A stretch of DNA of 58,325 nt. It comes from Henriciella sp. (GTDB lineage: Bacteria; Pseudomonadota; Alphaproteobacteria; Caulobacterales; Hyphomonadaceae). Positions 27,815 to 36,301 of the stretch are shown here, piece after piece (position 1 is the stretch's first letter; every line of letters begins with the position of its first letter). Both the position numbers and the translations under genes were made by a program. The DNA lies in assembly GCA_027019605.1 (NCBI GenBank), contig JALUWJ010000127.1, positions 1 to 58,325 of the forward strand, read 5' to 3'. Under the pieces are notes generated by a model. That model was not told where the DNA came from. It saw only the letters and a list, made by a program, of their open reading frames with translations, and searched no databases.

Positions 27815-29437
27815 ATGAATAAGCTATGTTTGAGCGCGGCTGTGATCGCGCTTTGTGTCGGCTGTAGCGCTGAAATCAAGGCGCCAGAGATTGCCATTGC
27901 TGAAACCCCTTCCGAAATCTCCTACCAGCCCACCGAACTGCTGGCGAAAACGCTGCCAGAGCTTTCGGAGGCTTTGTCTGCCGGCGATGTTTCGGCTGTC
28001 GAATTGGTTGAGGCCTATCAAGCGAGAATCGAAGCTGTCGACCGCAACGGTCCAACCCTTCAGTCGGTTTTGGCACTCAACCCGAACGCGCTGCAGGATG
28101 CTGAGGCGAGTGATGAGCGCCGCGCGAATGGCGAAGCACTGGGGCCGCTCGATGGCATTCCGATCCTGCTCAAGGACAATATTGAGAGCCTCGATCCGGT
28201 TGCAACGACGGCAGGCGCGTTGGCGCTGAAAGACAATATTACTGGCCGGGATAGCCCCTTGGTGGCGGGTCTTCGGGCAGAAGGCGCCATCATCCTCGGC
28301 AAAACCAATCTCAGCCAATGGGCCAATTTCCGCTCGAACGATTCAATGAGTGGCTGGTCGGCGCTCGGCGGCCAGGTGCGCAATCCGCACATTCTGGACC
28401 GCAATCCATGCGGCTCGAGTTCTGGCTCTGGAGCAGCGGCTGCGGCATCTTTAGCGGCCGGGACGGTCGGAACAGAAACCAATGGCTCCGTGATTTGCCC
28501 GTCTAACGTCAACGGCATTGTCGGATTCAAGCCCACGGTCGGCCTGGTCGCGCAAGACTATATCATTCCAATTTCATCCTCGCAGGATACTGCGGGACCG
28601 ATGACCAAATCGGTCATGGGCTCGGCCATGATGCTCAATGCGATGGCAACCGGAGCCGCCAAGACCGATTATGTCGCTGGATTGAGTGCCGACAGCCTAG
28701 AAGGCCAGAGAGTGGGCGTGCTCAGATTTGCTGAAGGCGAAAGCGCGGACATCCAGACCCGTTTCAATGCAGCGCTTGAGATCTTGGAAGCTCAAGGCGC
28801 AGTCTTGGTCGAGATTGAGTCCTTCTCACCGGAGGCGGAGAACTTTTTCGGCGACGCGTTCAGCGTTCTGCAATTTGAGTTCAAGCACACGCTGAATGAG
28901 TATCTCGCCAGCACGCCAGAGACCGTATCGACGCGTTCTCTGGCCGAGTTGATTGCCTTCAACACTGACAATGCTGAGATTGAACAGGCCTTGTTCGATC
29001 AGAGCATTTTCGATCTCTCTGAGGCGAAAGGGCCGATTACCGATGAGGCGTATTTGGGCGCGCTGGAAAACATCCAGACAGCGTCTCGTGCCAACGGTAT
29101 TGATAAGCTGCTGGCAGATCATGATGTGGCCATGCTGGTTGCGCCTTCAGGTCCGCTGAGCCCGCGCGTCGATCCTGTGAACGGGGATAATTGGCCAGCT
29201 TGGGCGGGGGCGGGCTATCTCGCAGCGATCGCGGGCTATCCGCATATCACAGTGCCGATGGGCAGCGTCCATGGTGTGCCGATTGGCTTTTCGATCATGG
29301 GCGCCAAGGATGCCGACGCGGATGTATTGTCCTGGGGCTATGCTTTCGAACAGGCGTCTGAGCTGCGCGTTGAGCCACAATATTTGCCAAACGCAGAGGC
29401 CCGCCCAGAAATTGCCGCTGCGATGAAAGCGAAGTGA
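27815..29437 (+). CDS. Amidase signature family enzyme, exported lipoprotein
   Basis: A 540-residue amidase with a lipoprotein signal peptide (SAAVIALCVGC). The Ser-cisSer-Lys machinery is visible: Lys in PILLKDNIES, the glycine/serine-rich stretch NPCGSSSGSGAAAAASLAAG with the cis-Ser, and GTETNGSVICPSNVNGIVGF with the nucleophile region. FKPTVGLV completes the signature. The substrate is unknown; export suggests peptide or cell-wall amides. An AGGAG-like site precedes the ATG. The stop codon lies inside a 14-base palindrome shared with the convergent rfbA. Confidence 0.92.
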   Translation: MNKLCLSAAVIALCVGCSAEIKAPEIAIAETPSEISYQPTELLAKTLPELSEALSAGDVSAVELVEAYQARIEAVDRNGPTLQSVLALNPNALQDAEASDERRANGEALGPLDGIPILLKDNIESLDPVATTAGALALKDNITGRDSPLVAGLRAEGAIILGKTNLSQWANFRSNDSMSGWSALGGQVRNPHILDRNPCGSSSGSGAAAAASLAAGTVGTETNGSVICPSNVNGIVGFKPTVGLVAQDYIIPISSSQDTAGPMTKSVMGSAMMLNAMATGAAKTDYVAGLSADSLEGQRVGVLRFAEGESADIQTRFNAALEILEAQGAVLVEIESFSPEAENFFGDAFSVLQFEFKHTLNEYLASTPETVSTRSLAELIAFNTDNAEIEQALFDQSIFDLSEAKGPITDEAYLGALENIQTASRANGIDKLLADHDVAMLVAPSGPLSPRVDPVNGDNWPAWAGAGYLAAIAGYPHITVPMGSVHGVPIGFSIMGAKDADADVLSWGYAFEQASELRVEPQYLPNAEARPEIAAAMKAK

Positions 29438-29447
29438 GCTAGCTCAC
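29434..29447. repeat. Perfect 14-bp palindrome spanning two convergent stop codons
   Basis: GTGAGCTAGCTCAC is its own reverse complement. It contains the TGA of the amidase (29435-29437) and the TAG of rfbA (complement of 29439-29441). It has no flanking T run, so it is not an obvious terminator. Confidence 0.6.
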
Positions 29448-30299
29448 CAAACGTTTGAGATAGTCGCCATACTCGTTCTTGTGATCAGCGGCGAGTTTTA
29501 GAACACGCTCTGAATCGATCAGATTGAGGTGCCAGGCCACTTCTTCGGGACACGCGATCTTTGATCCGGTCCGTTTCTCTACGGCGTGCACGTATTCGGC
29601 GGCTTGCAGCAGCCCGTCAAACGTTCCGGCATCAAGCCAGGTGGTGCCGCGTGGCAAGACTTTCAGGGCCAGGTCGCCGCGTTCGAGATAGGCATTGTTG
29701 ACGCTGGTAATCTCGATTTCGCCGCGTTTCGACGGGGTCACCGTTTTCGCGATGTCGACGACTTCATTATTGTAGAAATACAGACCCGTAACCGCGAGAT
29801 TGCTTTTCGGATTTTTCGGCTTCTCTTCAATTGAGATGACTTTGCCGGTCTCGTCTTGCTCGACCACGCCAAATGAAGACGGGTCAGCAACGGTATAGCC
29901 GAAAATCGTCGCGCCGGAATTCGATGTGTTGATCGTTTGCAACTGTTCGCCCAGGCCGGCGCCGTGGAAAATGTTATCCCCGAGGGCCAAGGCGCAGGGG
30001 TCGTTCGCGATGAAGTCTTCACCGATCAGGAAGGCATCCGCGAGACCGCGCGGTTCATCCTGAGCGGCATATTGGAATTGCACGCCCCAATTTTCGCCGG
30101 TGCCCAGCAGTTCTTTGAACATTGGCAGGGCTTGCGGGGTTGAGATGATCAGAAAGTCCGTGACCCCGGCTAACATAAGGGTGGTGATCGGGTGATAGAT
30201 CATCGGTTTATCATAAACCGGGAACAGCTGTTTGGAGATGCCGCGTGTGATCGGATGGAGTCGCGTTCCACGCCCGCCGGCCAGAATTATCCCTTTCAT
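29439..30299 (-). CDS. rfbA: Glucose-1-phosphate thymidylyltransferase
   Basis: A 286-residue RmlA enzyme making dTDP-glucose from dTTP and glucose-1-phosphate, the first step of dTDP-L-rhamnose synthesis. The start [20 protein letters not shown] is the nucleotide-binding loop. [41 protein letters not shown] and [15 protein letters not shown] are all canonical. The length matches the family. It is the last gene of rfbC-rfbD-rfbA, starting 3 bases after rfbD. One base separates its stop from that of the convergent amidase. Confidence 0.97.
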   Translation of the reverse strand: MKGIILAGGRGTRLHPITRGISKQLFPVYDKPMIYHPITTLMLAGVTDFLIISTPQALPMFKELLGTGENWGVQFQYAAQDEPRGLADAFLIGEDFIANDPCALALGDNIFHGAGLGEQLQTINTSNSGATIFGYTVADPSSFGVVEQDETGKVISIEEKPKNPKSNLAVTGLYFYNNEVVDIAKTVTPSKRGEIEITSVNNAYLERGDLALKVLPRGTTWLDAGTFDGLLQAAEYVHAVEKRTGSKIACPEEVAWHLNLIDSERVLKLAADHKNEYGDYLKRLVS

Positions 30300-30302
30300 G
30301 GC

Positions 30303-31193
30303 CTAGCTTTCCTCGTCCATCAGTCTGTCTACCGTGTCCCGAACGCCCTCGCGCCAGGGGCGCGGTGTGATCCCCAACGTATCGGTGATCTTTCGCGTGT
30401 CCAGGCGAGAATTGAGCGGGCGGGCCGCTGGCGTCGGATAGTCTGAACTCGGGATGCGGTTCAAGCGAATCTTACAGCCGCTGCGCGCTTCGAAGGTCTC
30501 GAAAATCTCAGCTGCGACATCGGCCCAAGACGCTTCGCCGTCGGCGGTGAAATGGTAGGTGCCAAATGGCACCGCCCCGCCGGGCTCCAAAACAGCATTT
30601 GAAATCTGCAAGATCGCATCCGCGATATCGAACGCGCTGGTCGGGCAGCCGACCTGATCATCGACGACGGAGACCTCGCCCCGCTCTTTCGCAAGGCGCA
30701 GCATGGTTTTGACGAAGTTCGCACCAAATGGGCTGTAGACCCAGCTGGTGCGAAGAATAATGTGCTGCTTCAGCGCGGCCCGGACATGGTCTTCGCCTGA
30801 AAGTTTCGAGACGCCATAGACGTTTAGCGGGGCCGGCGTGTCTGTCTCTTGAAAAGCCGTCGTCCCGGTACCATCAAAAACATAGTCGGTAGAGATGTGG
30901 ATCATGGGCAGGTCTAAGGCCGCGCAAATCTCGGCGAGGCGTTTTGGCCCCTCGGCATTAACGGCAAAAGCCGCATCACGTTCGCTCTCGGCGTGATCGA
31001 CTTGCGTGAAGGCGGCTGCGTTGATCACCAGGTCGGGGCGGGCCGCTTCAATTGCGCTGCGCAAATGCTCCTGTGCCGTCAGATCGATATCCGGGCGGCC
31101 AAGCGCCTGCAGCTGAGCGCCATGCTTTGCGGCTCTTTCCGCAAGCGCCTGCGCAACTTGACCCGATTTACCAATACACAGCAGCTTCAACAT
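30303..31193 (-). CDS. rfbD: dTDP-4-dehydrorhamnose reductase
   Basis: A 296-residue extended SDR enzyme carrying out the last step to dTDP-L-rhamnose. The NADPH loop is MLKLLCIGKSGQVAQALAE, with the glycine pattern degenerate as usual in RmlD. NAAAFTQVDHAE, IHISTDYVFDGTG and YGVSKLSGEDHV (the Tyr-x3-Lys pair) are all present. ILRTSWVYSPFGANFVKTM follows. The start at 31193 is preferred over a long upstream extension to 31376, which would run into rfbC. It lies 16 bases after rfbC. Confidence 0.95.
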   Translation of the reverse strand: MLKLLCIGKSGQVAQALAERAAKHGAQLQALGRPDIDLTAQEHLRSAIEAARPDLVINAAAFTQVDHAESERDAAFAVNAEGPKRLAEICAALDLPMIHISTDYVFDGTGTTAFQETDTPAPLNVYGVSKLSGEDHVRAALKQHIILRTSWVYSPFGANFVKTMLRLAKERGEVSVVDDQVGCPTSAFDIADAILQISNAVLEPGGAVPFGTYHFTADGEASWADVAAEIFETFEARSGCKIRLNRIPSSDYPTPAARPLNSRLDTRKITDTLGITPRPWREGVRDTVDRLMDEES

Positions 31194-31209
31194 GACCAGT
31201 CTCGAGCCA

Positions 31210-31758
31210 TCAGAAGATCGGCGCGAGCGCGCTGAGTGGTGGCAGGATTTTGTCTTTTTCAGACAGCGTGACCGCGAGCCCCTCCATGGGCCATTCAATG
31301 CCAAGCGCTGGATCGTCCCAAGCGATGCCGCCTTCAGCCTCAGGCGCGTAATAGTCGGAAGTCTTATATTGGACATGGCAGTCTGGGGTGAGGGTCAGAT
31401 AGCCGTGGGCGAACCCTTCAGGTACATAAAGCTGTGCGCCGGTCTCAGCGGACAGCTCCGCGCCAACGTGCTGGCCAAAAGTCGGGGAGTTTTGCCGGAT
31501 GTCGACCGCCACATCATAAATCGCACCTTGCGTACAGCGAACCAGCTTGGCTTGCGCGCTTGGCGGTTTTTGAAAGTGTAAGCCGCGCAGGATACCCGCT
31601 TGCTGCGAATAGGCGTGATTGTCCTGAACGAAAGGGCCAGGGATTCCAGCGTCGCTATAGGTATCTGCGCGAAACGTCTCTGAGAAGAAGCCCCGCGCGT
31701 CGCCATGACGTTTCGGCGTCACCAGGATCACATCTGGGATGGCAAGTCGCTGGAACAT
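31210..31758 (-). CDS. rfbC: dTDP-4-dehydrorhamnose 3,5-epimerase
   Basis: A 182-residue RmlC cupin. Family markers are ARGFFSETFRADTY, FVQDNHAYSQQAGILRGLHF with the catalytic His, KLVRCTQGAIYDVAVDIR, LYVPEGFAHGYLTLTPDCHV and IAWDDPALGIEWP. It is the first gene of the three-gene operon. rfbB (dTDP-glucose 4,6-dehydratase), which supplies its substrate, is not in the window. Rhamnose made here could feed either polysaccharide locus nearby. Confidence 0.96.
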   Translation of the reverse strand: MFQRLAIPDVILVTPKRHGDARGFFSETFRADTYSDAGIPGPFVQDNHAYSQQAGILRGLHFQKPPSAQAKLVRCTQGAIYDVAVDIRQNSPTFGQHVGAELSAETGAQLYVPEGFAHGYLTLTPDCHVQYKTSDYYAPEAEGGIAWDDPALGIEWPMEGLAVTLSEKDKILPPLSALAPIF

Positions 31759-31864
31759 GTCTGGCCTCTCAGCTTGTTGGCTCGCCTGCCGGACCTAGTG
31801 AATGTCTTGGCTTTTGTCGATCTAGTGGCTGAAATCACGTCACGGTGTTCCTATATCTAAAGGT

Positions 31865-32281
31865 ATGGAACCAGTGAACGAGCAGAAGCGACGGGCTTCC
31901 ATTGCTTACATCCTTCGTCGCCGAAAACGCAGTCAAAAGACGGGAGCGAATTCAGGCGGTGCCGTTAAAAGCGTGAACCGAAAAATGCGTGGGCATCTGA
32001 CGTTTACCCCTACTGGGAGTAGTTTGGGTCGTTTTCGATACCTGACACTGGCGTCAACTATGATTGCCATAGCTTTGCCAGCAATATCTTTAGCCGTATT
32101 AGTTTCTGCCGCGTCCAAAAACGATGAAACCCTCGCGCACGCTCGTCTTGATCCGACGGGTTGGATTTTAGTCACCATTGCAGGCGCTTTGGGCCTCGGC
32201 GTTGTCGTTTTTTCGGTGGCTTACTTGGTATCTTTGGTGTGGCGCTTCCTGAAGTCTTTGGCGCCTTACAAAAACGAATAA
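31865..32281 (+). CDS. Hypothetical two-helix membrane protein
   Basis: A 138-residue protein with a basic N-terminal third (ILRRRKRSQKTG), then two predicted membrane helices at about 62-82 (STMIAIALPAISLAVLVSAA) and 98-122 (WILVTIAGALGLGVVVFSVA). It ends with a short charged tail. No family is recognised. The ATG at 31865 has AAAGG 5 bases upstream. It is divergent from rfbC and overlaps the 3' end of priA by 16 bases in the opposite direction. Coding status is supported by coherent helix composition but not by any homologue I know. Confidence 0.55.
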   Translation: MEPVNEQKRRASIAYILRRRKRSQKTGANSGGAVKSVNRKMRGHLTFTPTGSSLGRFRYLTLASTMIAIALPAISLAVLVSAASKNDETLAHARLDPTGWILVTIAGALGLGVVVFSVAYLVSLVWRFLKSLAPYKNE

Positions 32282-34428
32282 GGGTCGATATCCACGGCCA
32301 CGCGCGCGGCGTTCGGCAGTTTCAGGGATTTGAGCCAGGTCGCCATATAGGCGGAAAGATCGACCTCGCGCGGCGAGGTGATCAAGAAGCGTAAACGGTG
32401 ACGACCGCGCAAGATGCTGATCGGGGCTGGGGCAGGGCCATACACGGTGACACCTTCCCCGTTGGGAGCCGCTTTGCCGGCCAGCAAACCGACCTCTTTA
32501 GCCATCGCGGCATCGGGCGCCGATAGAACCAGTGCCGCCATCCGGCCGAAGGGCGGCAAAGTCAGCTCTTCGCGAACATCTCGTTCGATCTGCAAGAAGC
32601 CATCCCGGTCTCCAGCAGCCAAAGCCTGCATGGCTGGGTTGTAAGGCTGATAAGTCTGGATCAGAGCCCGGCCCGGCCGTTCAGCTCGCCCCGCGCGGCC
32701 TGCGACCTGGCTTAGCAATTGATAGGTGCGCTCCCCAGCGCGCAGATCTCCGCCTTGCAGTCCGCTATCGGCATCGACTACGCCGACCAGAGTGAGGTTC
32801 GGGAAATTGTGGCCCTTGGCGACAATTTGTGTTCCGACGAGAACATCGATCTCACCTTCGGCCATGCGTTCGACAATGCCGCGCGTGGCTTCGCCGCCCA
32901 TCGCTGTGTCGGAAGAGAATATCTCGACATGCGCGTCTGGAAGCAGAACGCGGACTTCTTCGGCCACGCGCTCTACGCCTGGGCCGACGCCCATGAGCGA
33001 GTCTTTCGCCCCGCACATCGGGCAATTGTCAGGCTTTGGCATCGACCAGCCCGTCAGGTGGCAGACCAGACGATTGGTGTAGCGGTGTTCGGTCAGCCAG
33101 CTTTCCGTGCCGGGACTTTTCAAACGCTCACCGCAGGCCTTGCAAATCACCAGCGGCGCATAGCCCCGGCGATTGAGGAAGAGCAGGCTTTGCTCTTTCT
33201 TCTCAAACGTCTCGACCAGCGCCTTTTCAAGCACGGGGGATAGCCATTGGCCCTTCTCGGGCGTGTTCGATTGGAGATCGACCAGGCTCATATCTGGCAA
33301 GCGGGCTGCGCCAGGGCGGGCGGAGAGCTTCAGCCGCTCATATCGGCCCGCCTCAGCGTTCACAACGGTTTCGAGCGCGGGTGTGGCGGACGCCAGAATG
33401 ACGGTCGCGGCTTCCAGTTTGGCACGCATGACGGCCATATCGCGAGCATGGTAGCGCACCCCGTCTTCCTGCTTGAAGCTGCTATCATGTTCTTCATCGA
33501 CAATGATCAGCTTTAAGTTCGAAAATGGGAGAAACAGGGCGGACCGGGCACCGGTGACAATCCGCGCGCGGCCATGCGCTGTTTCACGCCAGGTCCGGCG
33601 GCGCTGTTGATCGCTTAAGGATGAATGCCAGGGCGCAGGCCCCGCGCCAAAGCGGGTCTCGAAGCGTTCTAACACCGCTTGGGTGAGCGCAATCTCTGGC
33701 AATAGGACCAAGACTTGCGCGGTCGGGTCTTTGCGGAGTGTCTCTGAGATCGCCTCGAAATAGACCTCAGTTTTGCCCGATCCGGTAATGCCATCCAGCA
33801 GGAAGGGCTGGTAGCCGCCCGCCTTGACCGCGCGCCTCAGTGTCTCACCCGCCTGGGCTTGCTCGCTCGTCAGCTCTGGGCCGGAGCGATCTGGATCCGG
33901 CGCAGCGAAGGGCAGGTCGGTTTCGCGGATGTCTGCTTGCAGGCTGCCTGTTTCAACCAGGCCTTTGACCACTGAACTGGATACACCCGCCTGTTTGGCG
34001 AGCTCTGACGCGCTGGCGGGCCCGATCTCCTTCGCGGCGTCCAGGACTTTCTCGCGCGCCGGTGTCATCCGGTTGGTGCGATGTCCGGTCAGAGCATAGA
34101 CCGTTTGTGTCGGCGACGGTGACAGTCCGCCGCGCGCCCGCAGCGCCATGCCGAGAACTTGACCGGGGCCCGCCACATTATATTTCGCGCAAAAAGAAAT
34201 GAATCGACGCATCGCTTCGGGCATTGGCGGGGTTGGAAAGACGTCCGCGACGAGCTTCAACTCTCGTGTCGGATCTGCCTCGACCACATCCCAGACAACG
34301 CCGGTGCGCTCATACTTGCCAAGTGGCGCGCGAACATAAGAGCCAGGCTCGACGGTCATGCCCTCAGGAATGAGATAGTCGAACGGCTCGGGTAGCGGCA
34401 TGGGAAAGAGGATTCGGGCCACGGGCAT
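32266..34428 (-). CDS. priA: Primosomal replication restart helicase PriA
   Basis: A 720-residue PriA, the superfamily 2 helicase that reloads the replisome at stalled forks. The 3'-DNA-binding domain starts MPVARILFPMPLPEPFDYLI. The helicase has Walker A LLDGITGSGKTEVYF, DEEH box VDEEHDSSFKQ and HARDMAVMRAK. The zinc-binding insertion has paired cysteines (CKACGERL, CHLTGW, CPMCG). Later motifs include VLVGTQIVAKGHNFPNLTLV and QVAGRAGRAERPGRALIQTY. The ATG at 34428 with GGAGAG is used; a longer frame to 34614 lies over the xerC gene on the other strand. Confidence 0.97.
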   Translation of the reverse strand: MPVARILFPMPLPEPFDYLIPEGMTVEPGSYVRAPLGKYERTGVVWDVVEADPTRELKLVADVFPTPPMPEAMRRFISFCAKYNVAGPGQVLGMALRARGGLSPSPTQTVYALTGHRTNRMTPAREKVLDAAKEIGPASASELAKQAGVSSSVVKGLVETGSLQADIRETDLPFAAPDPDRSGPELTSEQAQAGETLRRAVKAGGYQPFLLDGITGSGKTEVYFEAISETLRKDPTAQVLVLLPEIALTQAVLERFETRFGAGPAPWHSSLSDQQRRRTWRETAHGRARIVTGARSALFLPFSNLKLIIVDEEHDSSFKQEDGVRYHARDMAVMRAKLEAATVILASATPALETVVNAEAGRYERLKLSARPGAARLPDMSLVDLQSNTPEKGQWLSPVLEKALVETFEKKEQSLLFLNRRGYAPLVICKACGERLKSPGTESWLTEHRYTNRLVCHLTGWSMPKPDNCPMCGAKDSLMGVGPGVERVAEEVRVLLPDAHVEIFSSDTAMGGEATRGIVERMAEGEIDVLVGTQIVAKGHNFPNLTLVGVVDADSGLQGGDLRAGERTYQLLSQVAGRAGRAERPGRALIQTYQPYNPAMQALAAGDRDGFLQIERDVREELTLPPFGRMAALVLSAPDAAMAKEVGLLAGKAAPNGEGVTVYGPAPAPISILRGRHRLRFLITSPREVDLSAYMATWLKSLKLPNAARVAVDIDPYSFL

Positions 34429-34497
34429 CTGCTCTCCATAGCAAAGCTCGCTCGCGCGGAAACCCGTCATTAAGCATGATGAGAGACACTCTTCACT

Positions 34498-35394
34498 ATG
34501 ACCCTGATTGAAGGCTTTCTGGATTTCATCCAAAGCGAGCAGCGCCTCGCAGACAACACGGTCGAAGCCTATCGCAGCGACCTTGGCGAATTCATCGGAT
34601 TCCTGCGCGGACACCTACAAGCTGAACCCGGTATGCGGGCCTTCGCTGATTTGCAGGCGCGAGATATTCGATCGTTCCTGGCGGCGCGCCGCCGCGATGG
34701 CTTGGCGGACGCCTCAATTGCCCGGCTGCTTTCAGCGATTAAGAGCTTCTATCGCTGGCTCGACCGCGCGCACGGCGTGGAAAATCCCGAGATTGCCTTT
34801 CTGAGCGGTCCAAAACGCGGTCAACGCTTGCCCCGCCCGATCTCGGAAGTGGCGGCAAAAGACATGCTCGACCAGGCCGAGATCATCCAAGAAGAGCCTT
34901 GGATTGCGGCGCGCGATGTCGCGGCGCTCAGTCTCATGTATGGGGCCGGTTTGCGGATCTCAGAAGTCTTGGACCTTTCTGGCGATGTGAAAGCCGCGCC
35001 AGAACGCCTGCGCATCAAAGGCAAGGGCGGCAAGGTGCGTATTGTCCCGATCATTCCGGCGGTTCGAGATGCGATCTTGGCCTATGCCAGATTGTGCCCG
35101 TATGCGCTGAATGCGAGTACCCCATTGTTTTACGGCGCGCGCGGTAAGCGTTTACAGGCGCCAATCCTACGCAAACAAGTGCAAGTATTGCGCGGCGCCC
35201 TTGGGCTGACGGAAAGCGCGACGCCGCATGCCTTGCGCCATAGTTTTGCGACCCACCTTCTGGCTCATGGCGCAGATTTGCGGGCGATTCAAACCCTTCT
35301 GGGACATGCGAGCCTGTCGACCACGCAGGTCTATACGGGTGTTGAGGCCGGGCATCTGCGCAAAGTTCACGCGAACGCTCACCCGCGCGGTTAA
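34498..35394 (+). CDS. xerC: Site-specific tyrosine recombinase XerC
   Basis: A 298-residue tyrosine recombinase of the Xer type that resolves chromosome dimers at dif with XerD. The SAM-like N-terminal domain starts FLDFIQSEQRLADNTVEAY. The catalytic domain has the first Arg in MYGAGLRISEVLDL, then KGKGGKVRIVPI, HALRHSFATHLLAHGADLR and LLGHASLSTTQVYTGV with the nucleophile Tyr. Its divergent position next to priA is common in alphaproteobacteria and favours XerC over XerD. It is the only recombinase in the window, and nothing else suggests a mobile element. Confidence 0.9.
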   Translation: MTLIEGFLDFIQSEQRLADNTVEAYRSDLGEFIGFLRGHLQAEPGMRAFADLQARDIRSFLAARRRDGLADASIARLLSAIKSFYRWLDRAHGVENPEIAFLSGPKRGQRLPRPISEVAAKDMLDQAEIIQEEPWIAARDVAALSLMYGAGLRISEVLDLSGDVKAAPERLRIKGKGGKVRIVPIIPAVRDAILAYARLCPYALNASTPLFYGARGKRLQAPILRKQVQVLRGALGLTESATPHALRHSFATHLLAHGADLRAIQTLLGHASLSTTQVYTGVEAGHLRKVHANAHPRG

Positions 35395-35443
35395 GCGGGA
35401 CTCATCTCAGCGAATCCGACCGAGCTCGCGTTTTGGGAATACT

Positions 35444-35467
35444 CCTGTCTGTTTCCGATCAGACAGG
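35444..35467 (+). promoter_or_regulatory. Perfect 8-bp hairpin covering the Shine-Dalgarno of the DUF2793 gene
   Basis: CCTGTCTG (35444-35451), loop TTTCCGAT, then CAGACAGG (35460-35467). The right arm contains the only AGG upstream of the ATG at 35477, so the folded RNA would hide the ribosome-binding site. There is no T run, so it is not a terminator. It could also be a protein-binding palindrome. Confidence 0.5.
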
Positions 35468-35476
35468 ACATCGCCC

Positions 35477-36301
35477 ATGGATTTCTCCGCTAAACTGACT
35501 TTGCCCTATATCCTGCCGAACCAGGCGCAAAAGCATGTCACGATGAATGAAAGCCTGCGCCGGTTGGACGCCTTGGTGCAGATTTCTGTGATCTCGATGA
35601 CGGAAACCGAACCACCCGGAATGCCGGAAGAGGGAGACCGCTACATTGTGGCAGATGGCGGAACCGGGGCTTGGGAGCGGGCTGACCGACACTTAGCGGC
35701 CTATCAAGATGGCGCTTGGGAGATATATGAACCGCAAATTGGATGGCTCGTTTGGGATGAGGCGCAGACGGCCTTGGCGATCTATGATGGCACGGATTGG
35801 AGCGCACTCGGCCCATCCTCGGAGCTCGATACGCTCGGGATCAATGCCACCGCGGATAGTTACAACCGCTTGATCTTGAGCGCCAATGCCAGCCTGTTCG
35901 ACCATGAGGGGGCAGGGCACCAATTAAAGGTCAACAAAGCCGCCGAGGGCGACACGAGCAGCCTGGTTTTTCAAACCGCCTATCAAGGTCATGCTGAAAT
36001 GGGGCTCGCTGGGAACAATAATTTCAATGTGAAAGTCTCGCCCGACGGGCAGAATTTTCTGAACGCCTTCCTGATCCGCAGCGATACGGGAAATGTTGGT
36101 ATCGACACATATTGGCCGACGGCAAAACTGGATGTCGGCGGCGCGGTTCGCATTGGCCAAGTCACGCGCGCGGATTTGCCGAGTCCTGCAGAAACGGGTG
36201 CGGGCGCCGTGCTCTATGTTTCAGATCATCCCGGCGGAGCGGCGTTGGTGTTCAGCGATGGGGCTGATTGGCGGTCCGTGCACGAGCGAGCAATTCTTTA
36301 G
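35477..36301 (+). CDS. DUF2793 domain-containing protein (phage/GTA tail-associated family)
   Basis: A 274-residue protein. Residues 1-115 match the DUF2793 pattern (LTLPYILPNQAQKHVTMNES, LDALVQISV, PPGMPEEGDRYIVADGGTGAW, WLVWDEAQTALAIYDG). The remainder resembles the tail of a fibre or surface-display protein (NRLILSANASLFDHEGAGHQ, GNVGIDTYWPTAKLDVGGAV). DUF2793 proteins are known mainly near gene transfer agent and prophage tail genes; no such genes are here. It overlaps the convergent glycosyltransferase by 4 bases. The ATG at 35477 is chosen because the longer open frame runs through xerC. Confidence 0.8.
   Translation: MDFSAKLTLPYILPNQAQKHVTMNESLRRLDALVQISVISMTETEPPGMPEEGDRYIVADGGTGAWERADRHLAAYQDGAWEIYEPQIGWLVWDEAQTALAIYDGTDWSALGPSSELDTLGINATADSYNRLILSANASLFDHEGAGHQLKVNKAAEGDTSSLVFQTAYQGHAEMGLAGNNNFNVKVSPDGQNFLNAFLIRSDTGNVGIDTYWPTAKLDVGGAVRIGQVTRADLPSPAETGAGAVLYVSDHPGGAALVFSDGADWRSVHERAIL

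Noticed and set aside
34429-34614. N-terminal extension of PriA
   Set aside because: The extra 62 codons lie over the xerC start on the other strand; family alignment begins at MPVARILFP, which has its own Shine-Dalgarno.
35228-35476. Long N-terminal extension of the DUF2793 protein
   Set aside because: It runs out of frame through the end of xerC and has unrelated composition; DUF2793 similarity begins at the ATG at 35477.
34498-36301. A mobile island marked by XerC and a phage-like DUF2793 gene
   Set aside because: XerC is the chromosomal housekeeping type next to priA, and there are no attachment repeats, tRNA, or other phage genes.
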